NCBI GenBank assembly: GCA_963751355.1
Contig: CAVVVS010000116.1
Coordinates: 1-64,000, forward strand
DNA length: 64,000 nucleotides
Reading direction: 5' to 3'
Source of the DNA: CAVVVS01 sp963751355
GTDB lineage: Bacteria > Bacteroidota > Ignavibacteria > Ignavibacteriales > Ignavibacteriaceae
A program made the position numbers and the translations under genes. This document shows positions 52,630 through 61,487 of this stretch, piece after piece (the first letter of the stretch is position 1; each line of letters opens with the position of its first letter). The notes under the pieces are model-generated. The model saw nothing but the letters and a program-made list of their open reading frames with translations, was not told where the DNA came from and did not search any database.

Positions 52630-53751
52630 ATGGAAGTACAAAAACCGGAACGTCTGCTTTCGCTCGATGTATTTAGGGGAATCACCATTGCGGGAATGAT
52701 TCTGGTAAATAATCCCGGGAACTGGTCACATATTTATCCTGCGCTTGAGCATGCAAAATGGAACGGGGTAACCCCGACTGATCTGATTTTCCCGTTTTTC
52801 TTATTCATTGTCGGTGTAGCCATCACATTTTCTCTTACCAAAAGAAAAGAAAGCGGCGCTGATCAAAAAAAATTAATGCTTCAGATTTTGAGAAGGAGTG
52901 CTATTCTTTTTGTTTTGGGATTAATAATGTACGGATTTCCGTACTTCAATCTTTCAAACCAACGTATTCCGGGTGTTCTTCAAAGAATAGCAGTTTGTTA
53001 TTTTATTTCTTCAATAATCTTCTTGAAGACAAATATTAAAGTTCTAACTTATACTGCATCGTCTTTGCTGCTTATATATTGGGGAACGATGACATTAATC
53101 CCGGTTCCCGGGGTAGGCAGTCCGAATTTACAGCCCGGTACTAACTTAGGGGCATGGTTCGATCGCCTAATTCTCGGGGTTGATCATTTATGGCCAGGAT
53201 CCAAAACGTGGGACCCGGAAGGGATTTTGAGTACGATTCCTGCCGTTTCCACTACTTTATTCGGGGTTTTAACCGGATACTGGTTAAGGCAAAAAATTGA
53301 ACCGTCTACAAAAGTTGTCTGGATGTTTTTCTGGGGAAATGTGGGATTAGTGTTGGGTGTAATTTGGGATATTTGGTTCCCGATTAATAAGGGACTGTGG
53401 ACTAGTTCCTACGTACTTTTTACAACCGGAATGGCATTACAATTTTTAGGAATGTGCTACTGGCTGATTGATGTTAAAGGATATAAATGGTGGACTAAAC
53501 CCTTTGTAGTTTATGGTATGAATGCAATAACTGTGTTTTTCCTGTCCGGTATTCTTGCACGAACTTTAAGTCTTATTCATATTACTTTAGACGGTCGCGA
53601 GTTGTCCGTTAAGACTTTTATATACACGTTTCTGTTTACATGGTGGTTAAGCCCAATTAATGCATCGCTTGCATGGGCACTGTTGAATGTATTATTCTGG
53701 CTGGGTATTTTATGGATAATGTATAAAAAAAGGGTCTTTATAAAAGTCTGA
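52630..53751 (+). CDS. HGSNAT-like acyltransferase membrane protein (DUF5009/YeiB type)
   Basis: A 373-residue protein with about ten membrane helices. The start RLLSLDVFRGITIAGMILVNNPG and TPTDLIFPFFLFIVGVAITFSL are characteristic of the bacterial relatives of heparan-alpha-glucosaminide N-acetyltransferase. GVLQRIAVCYF and the late VYGMNAITVFFLSGI are also family blocks. It likely acetylates an extracytoplasmic sugar using cytosolic acyl-CoA. RBS AAAGGGGA lies before the ATG. Confidence 0.9.
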   Translation: MEVQKPERLLSLDVFRGITIAGMILVNNPGNWSHIYPALEHAKWNGVTPTDLIFPFFLFIVGVAITFSLTKRKESGADQKKLMLQILRRSAILFVLGLIMYGFPYFNLSNQRIPGVLQRIAVCYFISSIIFLKTNIKVLTYTASSLLLIYWGTMTLIPVPGVGSPNLQPGTNLGAWFDRLILGVDHLWPGSKTWDPEGILSTIPAVSTTLFGVLTGYWLRQKIEPSTKVVWMFFWGNVGLVLGVIWDIWFPINKGLWTSSYVLFTTGMALQFLGMCYWLIDVKGYKWWTKPFVVYGMNAITVFFLSGILARTLSLIHITLDGRELSVKTFIYTFLFTWWLSPINASLAWALLNVLFWLGILWIMYKKRVFIKV

Positions 53752-53926
53752 TTCTATATTTTCGAAATAGATGCTGCCGATAGTGGCATCTCATTTACAA
53801 ATGTCACATTGAAGTCATAATCATTTTCAATAAATTCTATGGATAATACTGCACTTTAAACTGTAACATTTTTAATTTTTATGTGCTTTTCAATATATTT
53901 AATGCTAAAAATAAAGGACTTCTTTT

Positions 53927-55468
53927 ATGCGCTTCGAACGAGCAGCAGGTATCTTACTTCATCCTACCTCATTACCGGGTAAATTCGGTATTGGGGATTT
54001 GGGGCATGAGGCTTACAATTTCGTGAATTTCCTGGAGGCAGGAGGTCAAAAACTTTGGCAGGTCTTTCCTTTGGGACCCACAGGTTATGGTGATTCTCCC
54101 TACCAATGTTTTTCTGCATTTGCAGGAAACTCCCTGCTTGTGAGTCCGGAAAAATTATTTGAAGATAATTTTTTAACCAAAGATGATCTGGAAAACATTC
54201 CCGATTTCGATCCGCAAAAAATTGACTTTGGAAAAGTTATTAATTACAAAAAAAACTTATTAAGGAAAGCGTTCGAAAATTATAAAAAAAATAAAAACGG
54301 ACTTGAAGAAGAATTCAATGTTTTCTGTGAATCTAATAAAGAATGGCTGGACGACTTTGCTTTGTTTATGGCGGCAAAAGAATTTCACGGAGGTAAGTTG
54401 TGGATACAATGGGATAAAGGTTTGGTAATTAGAGATAAGGACTCATTAAATCAATGGTCAAAGAAATTATCTGATGATATCAGTTATCAAAAGTTTGTAC
54501 AATTCAATTTTTTCAGACAGTGGAAAAATTTAAAAAATTATGCTAACGAAAAGGGGATTAAAATAATAGGTGATATGCCGATCTTCATTGCTTATGACAG
54601 TTCTGATTTATGGGCACATAAAGACCTTTTTACAGTTGACGAAGGAGGGGATCTGGAAACAGTTGCCGGTGTGCCGCCTGATTATTTCAGTGAAACCGGT
54701 CAGCTATGGGGCAATCCTTTGTACAGGTGGAAAGTAATGGAAAAAGACGATTTTTTATGGTGGCAACAAAGATTTTCACAACTTCTGGAAATGATAGACA
54801 TTATCAGAATAGATCATTTCAGAGGATTCGATGCTTTTTGGGAGATTCCCGGAGGTGCCCCAACCGCTGAAAATGGAAAATGGATTAAAGCACCGGGAGA
54901 AAAATTATTTTCAACTGTTGAAAAATATTTAGGTAAAATGCCCATTATAGCAGAAGATCTTGGTATTATTACTAAATCAGTAGAAAAACTACGGGACCGT
55001 TTTGATTTTCCGGGAATGAAGATCCTCCAGTTTGCTTTTGGAAAAGATATGGAGAGAAAATTTCTTCCTCATAATTATATTCAAAATTGCGTAGTTTATA
55101 CCGGCTCGCATGATAATGATACGACCCGCGCTTATTATGAAAAAATTAAACATGAAAATAATGATATCTACGAGCATACGAGAAGGTACCTAAATTATTA
55201 CGGCGATGATATCGTTAAGGAATTAATTAGAATTTCATATGCCTCGACAGCCGACATGGTGATTATCCCGATGCAGGATATATTAAATCTTGGGGGAGAA
55301 GCCAGAATGAATTTTCCGGGAAAACCCGCCGGTAACTGGACGTGGCGATTTACCTGGGAACAGGTTCCTTTTGAACTGGCTAATAATTATAAAAAATTGG
55401 TTGCCTTGTATGAGAGACCTCCTGAACCGGAAGATGAAATAGACGAATTAGATAATGAATCAAAATAA
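53927..55468 (+). CDS. malQ: 4-alpha-glucanotransferase (amylomaltase)
   Basis: A 513-residue GH77 enzyme that transfers maltodextrin segments in the cytoplasm. N-terminal GILLHPTSLPGKFGIGDLG, FPLGPTGYGDSPYQCFSAFAGN, IIGDMPIFIAYDSSD, nucleophile Asp in IIRIDHFRGF, acid/base Glu in IIAEDLG and YTGSHDNDTTR are all present. Length is standard. It would process products of an extracellular amylase such as the GH13 enzyme at 37414, although the two genes are not linked. Confidence 0.96.
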   Translation: MRFERAAGILLHPTSLPGKFGIGDLGHEAYNFVNFLEAGGQKLWQVFPLGPTGYGDSPYQCFSAFAGNSLLVSPEKLFEDNFLTKDDLENIPDFDPQKIDFGKVINYKKNLLRKAFENYKKNKNGLEEEFNVFCESNKEWLDDFALFMAAKEFHGGKLWIQWDKGLVIRDKDSLNQWSKKLSDDISYQKFVQFNFFRQWKNLKNYANEKGIKIIGDMPIFIAYDSSDLWAHKDLFTVDEGGDLETVAGVPPDYFSETGQLWGNPLYRWKVMEKDDFLWWQQRFSQLLEMIDIIRIDHFRGFDAFWEIPGGAPTAENGKWIKAPGEKLFSTVEKYLGKMPIIAEDLGIITKSVEKLRDRFDFPGMKILQFAFGKDMERKFLPHNYIQNCVVYTGSHDNDTTRAYYEKIKHENNDIYEHTRRYLNYYGDDIVKELIRISYASTADMVIIPMQDILNLGGEARMNFPGKPAGNWTWRFTWEQVPFELANNYKKLVALYERPPEPEDEIDELDNESK

Positions 55469-55692
55469 TTTATTGAATTATAAAATTCTAAATTTAATAT
55501 GTATTGAAACCTAATGCATGGCTAATTTGTTATTTTATAAAAGTAATTCCTATCTTGAAATAATAAATTAAATTTCTATCGGAATTCATATCATATTCAT
55601 TATGTTTTGAAGCACACTGCAGTAGGTTATTAATTTTTGTAACTTATAATTCGGGTAAAATAATATTTCCATTTTTTAATCTCTGTGGGTTA

Positions 55693-55754
55693 AATCCCCC
55701 GCCCCTTGGGGCGAAAAATCAATAAGATACCCGTCCGCTTGTGGCGGGGAGATT
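55693..55754. repeat. Interspersed GC-rich inverted repeat (MITE-like)
   Basis: The outer arms AATCCCCCGCC (55693-55703) and GGCGGGGAGATT (55743-55754) are complementary apart from one extra base, with an inner stem GCCCC-TT-GGGGC (55701-55712). GC content is far above the surroundings. It resembles non-coding CCCCGCC/GGCGGGG repeats seen in related genomes. It lies 26 bases upstream of the terB-like start. The remainder of 55469-55780 is empty. Confidence 0.6.
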
Positions 55755-55780
55755 CATTAATAACATAGGTACATTAAATC

Positions 55781-56263
55781 ATGTTCGAATTCATTAAAAA
55801 AATTATCGTACCGCCGGCAGATTCTGCTGGAAAGAAGCCGGAAAATTATCAGGTAGATCTTGCTAAGGAAGAGGAATTGGATCTTTCAATATGCTTGTTA
55901 TTTGTAGATATAGCCAAAGCAGATGACAATTTCTCAAATGAAGAAAGAAATAGAATAGTTCAAATATTGAAAGAGATGTTCAATCTGAATGATGAAAGAA
56001 TTAACTTCCTGATCGCAGAATCGGAGAATAACTTAAAACAAAACGACAGTATTTATGAATATACTACCTTAATTAATCAAAAATTTACGAACGAAGATAA
56101 ATTTGAATTGATTAAAAAATTATGGCAATTAATATACATCGATCAAAATGTTGATATATATGAAGATCATTTAGTGAAAAAAATTGGCGGATTACTTAAT
56201 GTTGAACACCGTACTATAATCGCTGCAAAACTTATCGTTAAAGAAGAATTGGATAAAAAATAA
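55781..56263 (+). CDS. TerB-family (TerB/DjlA-like) protein
   Basis: A 160-residue helical protein. The acidic repeat pattern of the TerB fold is clear: LLFVDIAKADDNFSNEERNRI (about 40-60) and LWQLIYIDQNVDIYEDHLVKKIGGLL (about 113-138). These acidic loops may bind a metal. The family is linked to tellurite resistance and membrane-associated stress complexes, but isolated copies such as this are of unknown function. Confidence 0.85.
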   Translation: MFEFIKKIIVPPADSAGKKPENYQVDLAKEEELDLSICLLFVDIAKADDNFSNEERNRIVQILKEMFNLNDERINFLIAESENNLKQNDSIYEYTTLINQKFTNEDKFELIKKLWQLIYIDQNVDIYEDHLVKKIGGLLNVEHRTIIAAKLIVKEELDKK

Positions 56264-56371
56264 GATCATCAATTTTTTATTTCAATTACTATTGAGCAAG
56301 AACTATAAAGTACAAGTATATGCCATTTAGGTGTAATAATCTGCATTCACCATTAATAGTATGTTCATCGT

Positions 56372-56990
56372 CTAATTACTTAATTCTTTTTCGACCGCAG
56401 AAGTTAATTCCTTACTCATCGGTTTTACCGGACTTTTAAATCTGGCTATAATCTTTCCGTCCTTTGAAATTAAAAATTTCTCAAAGTTCCAGCCGATTTC
56501 GGACTTTTCCGTCACGCTGTTATTTGTTAGACGTGCATAAAGCGGACATTTATCTTTCCCGAGTATTTTAACCTTATCGAATAATTTAAAAGTAACATTG
56601 TACTTACTTGAACAGAATTTTTTAATTCCCTCATTTGTTCCGGGTTCCTGTCCTCCGAAATCATTACATGGGAATGCCAAAATCTCGAAACCTTTATTTT
56701 TATACTTTTGGTATAGTTCCTCCAATCCCTTGTACTGTGGAGTGTAGCCGCATTGACTTGCAACATTAACTATTAACAAAACTTTTCCATTATAGGCGGA
56801 CAACGGAAGTTTCTTTACCCTCCATGTCTTTCACTACAATATCATTAATATTGTCCTTCATCTTTTTTCCTAATTTTGTTTGATGCCGTAATTCATTATT
56901 TTTGATGCCGTTATTTGTTATAAAATTGAAGCTGAAAAAGGCAGCTAATATTATATCGAATAATACTAGTTTTTTCATTTTATTCTCCAT
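56372..56990 (-). pseudogene. Glutathione peroxidase-like gene split by a one-base frameshift
   Basis: The N-terminal frame (from ATG at 56990) encodes a signal or anchor segment and then NDIVVKDMEGKETS before stopping at 56790. The remainder continues in another frame: LSAYNGKVLLIVNVASQCGYTPQYKG to the natural end. Removing one base (the C at 56804, G on the coding strand) rejoins GKETS-LSAYNGKV exactly as in glutathione peroxidases. Catalytic Cys (ASQCG), Gln (GGQEPG) and Trp-Asn (GWNFEKF) are all intact. The intact downstream part suggests either a very recent mutation or a sequencing/assembly error. Confidence 0.85.
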
Positions 56991-57036
56991 TTGATTTTTT
57001 AAGTAAACAATTTACAATAAATAAACGTTCACTTAT

Positions 57037-58176
57037 ATGTTTCAAAAAGGTCACTTCATCAATCTTATTTCCTTAAGCATAATCGGAATAATCAGTGGAT
57101 TATACGTATTTAAGTATTCCGCCGTATATTATAAGTTACCCGGGTTAATAACAGCGGTTTATTTACTTGTATTTTTTATATTCATTCTTTCCCTGGATAA
57201 AATTAATCTAAATCAAATTTTTTTTATAAACAAAAGGTTTTTTATTTTTGTGACCGCGCTGCTGGTTTTCGACGCTTTTTGCTGGGTGACTTTTGTACCG
57301 CGAATAGGGCAGGTAGGAAGATTGCCCGCAATTGTAGATTGGCTGCACCGCTTTTTTTCGGCAGAGTTTCCTTATAATTCACCTTATACTCCTTCCGGCT
57401 TTCCGTTCCTCTTTTTTCTGTCTATTCCTTTTTATTTTATTAAGAAAGTCGGTTACCTGGAGATATTTGGGCTGCTGTTTTTTTCATACTGGATTATTAA
57501 TTCTTACCGGACGAATAAAGAGACCGTATTCAAAATTATTATTCCGCTTCTAAGCCCGGTAATCTATTATGAACTGGCAGTACGAGGCGAATTATTCGCA
57601 AATATGATGCTGGCAATAACGGCAATATTTTTAGCGGAAAAATATTTTCAACCCGGTGAACTAAATTTAAGGTTCTTCTTATTTGCAATATTATTCGGAC
57701 TTGTACTTTCTACCAGGTCTGTAGTCGGATTGGTTTATGCGATCTACTTTTTATACCTGTTCAGATTTGAAATTCCCAAAGGGATTATTTTTACTTTGAG
57801 TGTATCAATAGTTTTCGGTTTGACTCTTCTACCTTTTATAATCTGGGATCCGCATTCATTTTTTCATAACGGACCATTTGCTATACAATCATTTCTGTCT
57901 TATTTGCCTATCTGGGTTATTTTCATCTTTCTGATACTTTCAATTTATGCAAGCTGGAGTGTGGGTGACATCCAAGATGTTTTTTTCGCTTCCGGTTTGA
58001 TGCTGTTTTTACCGGTGCTTTTATCTATGATTATTAAAATAATTCAACATGGATTCTATAACGCAGTAGTTAACGATATATTTGATTTATCCTATTTTGT
58101 TTTCTGCGTTCCGTTCTTTGTCTTCGCACTAAAAGATTATATTGTGAATAAGTTCCTTGGTAAAGTTTTGGTATAA
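57037..58176 (+). CDS. Polytopic membrane protein, possible glycosyltransferase-like
   Basis: A 379-residue protein with about ten hydrophobic segments. The first periplasmic loop contains FAEFPYNSPYTPSGFPF-like text (SAEFPYNSPYTPSGFPF, about 109-125) and RGELFANMM lies near 187-195. The helix layout recalls membrane GT-C mannosyltransferases, but no clear DxD or family signature is seen, so this is only a suggestion. It diverges from the broken peroxidase gene. Confidence 0.75.
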   Translation: MFQKGHFINLISLSIIGIISGLYVFKYSAVYYKLPGLITAVYLLVFFIFILSLDKINLNQIFFINKRFFIFVTALLVFDAFCWVTFVPRIGQVGRLPAIVDWLHRFFSAEFPYNSPYTPSGFPFLFFLSIPFYFIKKVGYLEIFGLLFFSYWIINSYRTNKETVFKIIIPLLSPVIYYELAVRGELFANMMLAITAIFLAEKYFQPGELNLRFFLFAILFGLVLSTRSVVGLVYAIYFLYLFRFEIPKGIIFTLSVSIVFGLTLLPFIIWDPHSFFHNGPFAIQSFLSYLPIWVIFIFLILSIYASWSVGDIQDVFFASGLMLFLPVLLSMIIKIIQHGFYNAVVNDIFDLSYFVFCVPFFVFALKDYIVNKFLGKVLV

Positions 58177-58230
58177 TTAGAATATAAGTATCTTATACCG
58201 TGATTTTGTAATTCCTCATCATAAAAATTA

Positions 58231-58260
58231 AACTACTAAGGCTCAATTACGTTAGTAGTT
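58231..58260 (-). terminator. Hairpin terminator for the phosphatase gene
   Basis: AACTACTAA (58231-58239) and TTAGTAGTT (58252-58260) pair perfectly around a 12-base loop. On the minus strand the stem is followed by TAATTTTTAT. It lies 31 bases past the leftward phosphatase stop and also between convergent genes. Confidence 0.6.
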
Positions 58261-58291
58261 CAACATACAATTTAAAAATCTTTCAATTTAT

Positions 58292-59923
58292 CTAATCTTT
58301 AATCAGCGGAATACCGATACATCCGTTTGGTTCAGTAATCCTTAACAGATCGGCTATTGTGGGCGCAATATCCACAGTATAGACCGGTGTGTTTATGGTT
58401 TGCTTTGGAATATGCCAGCCGTAAAAAAGCAAAGGTACATGAGTATCGTATGAATAGCCTGTTCCATGTGTAGTGCCTTTTTTCATAAAGTTCATCAGGT
58501 AATCCGGTTTCAAATTAAAGGCAATATCTCCAGAGCGGTTTAGATTAAATCCGTTCAAGATTACATTGTTAGTTACTCTTTCGGCAACCTGCTTTTCAAT
58601 ATCATCACGTGTGAATATGGATGTGATAGTCGGAAACGTTTCTCTCAAATAATCAGCAATTGCTCTTCTAACTTCATGAATGTTCCAGCAATTTTCGGAT
58701 ATAATTTTATGATTCAGAAAAATTTGATTGTTTGAATAATTCTCAATGATGTTATCTGACTTATATTCTCTTTTTGAAAATGCTCTCAATGAATCCAGAC
58801 TAATTTTGTAGTTAAGTTCGCCGGTGGGAATATTATGCTCTTTTAAATATGCATCATTTTCCATTACAGCATGATCTGCGGTTAAGAAAAGCAGGTAATT
58901 CCCTTTTCCTATTTTTTTATCCAGAAAGTTCAGCAAATCTGCAATCTGCGAATCGAGGCGTAAATAGGTATCTTCCAATTCAACAGAAGTGGGACCGTAT
59001 TGATGCCCGATATAATCGGTAGAAGAAAAACTAATTGCAAGAAAATCGGTATTCTTATTTTGTCCAAGCTTTTCACCCTCAACGGCAGCTTCAGCAAAAT
59101 CAGCAAGTATACTGTTGCCGTACGGAGTCGATCGCAGTTTATCATATTTTTGTGTTTCGGTTAATTTATTGAAAGTGTGGGGAAATGATGTTTTTCCTTC
59201 ATTGAATACATCCACTTCGTAAGGAACCTGGTCAGGCTGATTTTGTGCATAATCTTTTTCGGGACGGAATAATGTCCAGGTTTTACTCATATATGAATCG
59301 GCTAACTTTTTTTCATTAAATTTATTAACCCAACCGGGCAATTTATCCATGTAATAAGATGAAGTGATAAATTTACCGTTCTGTCCGTCGTACCAGTAAG
59401 CGGCATTTGCCCAATGACCGCCTGGAAGAATTGCAGCCCTGTCTTTAATAGATACGCTTATTACTTTCGACGCCCCGTTATTAAATAATCTTAACTGATC
59501 TGTAATTGTAGTTGTTAGAAGTTTTTTAGGGGACATTTCTCCTTCGCTGTCGTTTGAACCGACACTTTTAACTGACGTATCCTGCACACAGTAAATCATT
59601 TTTTTTGAACGTTTATCATACCAATTATTAGAAATTATTCCATGATAAAAAGGAGTTGTTCCCGTATAAACAGAAGTATGCCCGGGTCCGGTATACGTAG
59701 GAACGTAATTGAAATGGGCAAAGGTAAAATTTGTTCCTTCATTCATTAACCGCTTGAATCCGTTTTCGGAATAGTAAGGATAGAAACGGTACAAATAATC
59801 GTATCTCATTTGATCGATTACAATACCGACGAGGAGTCTGGGCTTTTTAACCTGCTGCGGAAAAACAGCACTTGAAATAAAAAGAGTAATAAATAAAAAA
59901 GTTAAGATATTTTTTAATTTCAT
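58292..59923 (-). CDS. pafA: PafA-type alkaline phosphatase (nucleotide pyrophosphatase/phosphodiesterase superfamily)
   Basis: A 543-residue periplasmic enzyme with a signal peptide (about 1-22, ending AVFPQQ). Metal Asp in IVIDQMRYDYLYRF, nucleophile Thr in FNYVPTYTGPGHTSVYTG, and the second metal-binding set in SSTDYIGHQYGP and LTADHAV match PafA of Bacteroidota. It should release phosphate from monoesters without strict Ca or phosphate control. It is monocistronic. Confidence 0.92.
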   Translation of the reverse strand: MKLKNILTFLFITLFISSAVFPQQVKKPRLLVGIVIDQMRYDYLYRFYPYYSENGFKRLMNEGTNFTFAHFNYVPTYTGPGHTSVYTGTTPFYHGIISNNWYDKRSKKMIYCVQDTSVKSVGSNDSEGEMSPKKLLTTTITDQLRLFNNGASKVISVSIKDRAAILPGGHWANAAYWYDGQNGKFITSSYYMDKLPGWVNKFNEKKLADSYMSKTWTLFRPEKDYAQNQPDQVPYEVDVFNEGKTSFPHTFNKLTETQKYDKLRSTPYGNSILADFAEAAVEGEKLGQNKNTDFLAISFSSTDYIGHQYGPTSVELEDTYLRLDSQIADLLNFLDKKIGKGNYLLFLTADHAVMENDAYLKEHNIPTGELNYKISLDSLRAFSKREYKSDNIIENYSNNQIFLNHKIISENCWNIHEVRRAIADYLRETFPTITSIFTRDDIEKQVAERVTNNVILNGFNLNRSGDIAFNLKPDYLMNFMKKGTTHGTGYSYDTHVPLLFYGWHIPKQTINTPVYTVDIAPTIADLLRITEPNGCIGIPLIKD

Positions 59924-60066
59924 AATTTTGCCTGTTTTGTGGTTATTACTATTTTAATGATTAATAAAATTCAAAGTTACAAAGTCCGGCTTCGTGATTG
60001 GAAAGGTAAATCTAAAAAAACTTTTATCTCCGTAATTGCTCATAGTTTTAGAATAGCCCCTGTTTG

Positions 60067-60733
60067 CTAATTGTGGTTATTTTCAATTATACCTAATATT
60101 TCATTAATACCGGAAATCAGATAATCCGGTTTTTCAAGCATTAATAATTCCTTTGTACGGTAGCCGTAAAGAGTGCCGCAAGTTTTAGTGTTCGCATTTT
60201 TTCCGCACTTAATATCCAGTTCGGTATCACCAACCATCATTGTTTCCTCCGGGAGTAAAGACAATTCTTTACAGATATGTAGCAAAGGTTCAGCAGAAGG
60301 TTTATTGGCAATTTCATCCCTCCTTCCCATAACATATGAGAAGTACTTTCTCAGCTCGAAACGATCAATAATTTTGTCCGCCTGTCCCTGACCTTTTGTG
60401 GTTAGCAGTGAAATTTTAATTTTCTTTTCATTTATTCTATTTAAAGTATTTATCAATCCGGGATAAAGATTTGATTCATCTATAAAATCGAAATAATGCT
60501 CTTTATATATAGTAATAAACTCATCAAAATCGGCTACCGGGATATTCAATTCGCGGAAGATATCAATAAAGTGATGACCTATCCGTTGATAAAAATCCGG
60601 TTCATTAAGCGGTTCTGAAATATTAAGGATGTTGAGCGCTTTTAAAGTCAGTTTTAAAAATTGTCTGATAAGAATTTATCAGCGTACCGTCAAGGTCAAA
60701 TACGATATGTTTAATAGAGTGATTATTTGTCAT
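60067..60733 (-). pseudogene. HAD-family phosphatase gene with a frameshift
   Basis: From ATG at 60733 the frame reads MTNNHSIKHIVFDLDGTLINS, with the catalytic DLDGT motif, then stops at about 60623. The rest, starting with LTLKALNILNISEP, follows in another frame to 60067 and includes the Thr/Ser motif LLTTKG, Lys/Asp motifs and VGDTELDIKCGKNA. A one-base change in the TTTTTAAAA run at 60652-60660 would restore one protein of about 220 residues of phosphoglycolate-phosphatase type. The site is a homopolymer, which favours a sequencing error, though real disruption cannot be excluded. Confidence 0.85.
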
Positions 60734-61487
60734 TATTTCCAATTAAGAATTATTTTGGAAAAAAAATCATTTTCAAATCATCCGTTTATTTTCAAACCGG
60801 ATTATGAAATTAAAGATATATTAATTAATACCTTATGTTACACAAAGTAATATATCCTTTCATATTGACCATCTCAAGGCGGGAAAATATATCAAAATTG
60901 TGCAAATCATAAATCTTGCGATTCTCCACAGTTTAAGGCGACTCAGAATAACAATTTTGTGTAACATGAATTAATAAAATATATTCAACAAATATATGAA
61001 TATAGAAATGCAAATATTAATAGGACTTATGCAAAATAATTCTTTTCCCCTTTTTTAATCAAATTTGCGCGCAGAATTAATTTTGGGAGAAATCTCAAAT
61101 TTATCGAATGACTTTTGCTTCCATTAAGTTGGGCACTTAGAATAGCCAATTTAACTATTTAAGAGGACTCCATAAGATAAAGAAATGAGATTATCTTTAC
61201 CGGATCTTTAGCCTACCTTTATTAAATTGCGATCGTAAGAAGTACGGAAAGGGGAAAAATTAAAATCCAAATTTTTTTACTCCAATAAAAATATTCACAC
61301 TAATAAAATAATAATAGAAGCAACTTAAATTCGGCAGCAGAACTGATCTAAGTCTAATATTTTTTTGTATAATACTAATTTATTATATTTATAAGAATAT
61401 TATGGTAGAATTGGTTTGAAAATAAAATCTACATAATCCATTTAAATTTTCCCCGTTCATACGATCATAAAACAATCATTTTTCCTA
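60734..61487. other. Long gene-free region
   Basis: About 750 AT-rich bases without a plausible frame. The segment near 60905-60960 (CTTGCGATTCTCCACAG ... GCGACTCAGAATAAC) may be a decayed palindromic repeat of the kind seen at 13488. I see no RNA gene or terminator. Confidence 0.4.

Noticed and set aside
60629..60850. Rightward 73-codon open frame
   Set aside because: It is antisense to the start of the HAD phosphatase gene and has no family features.
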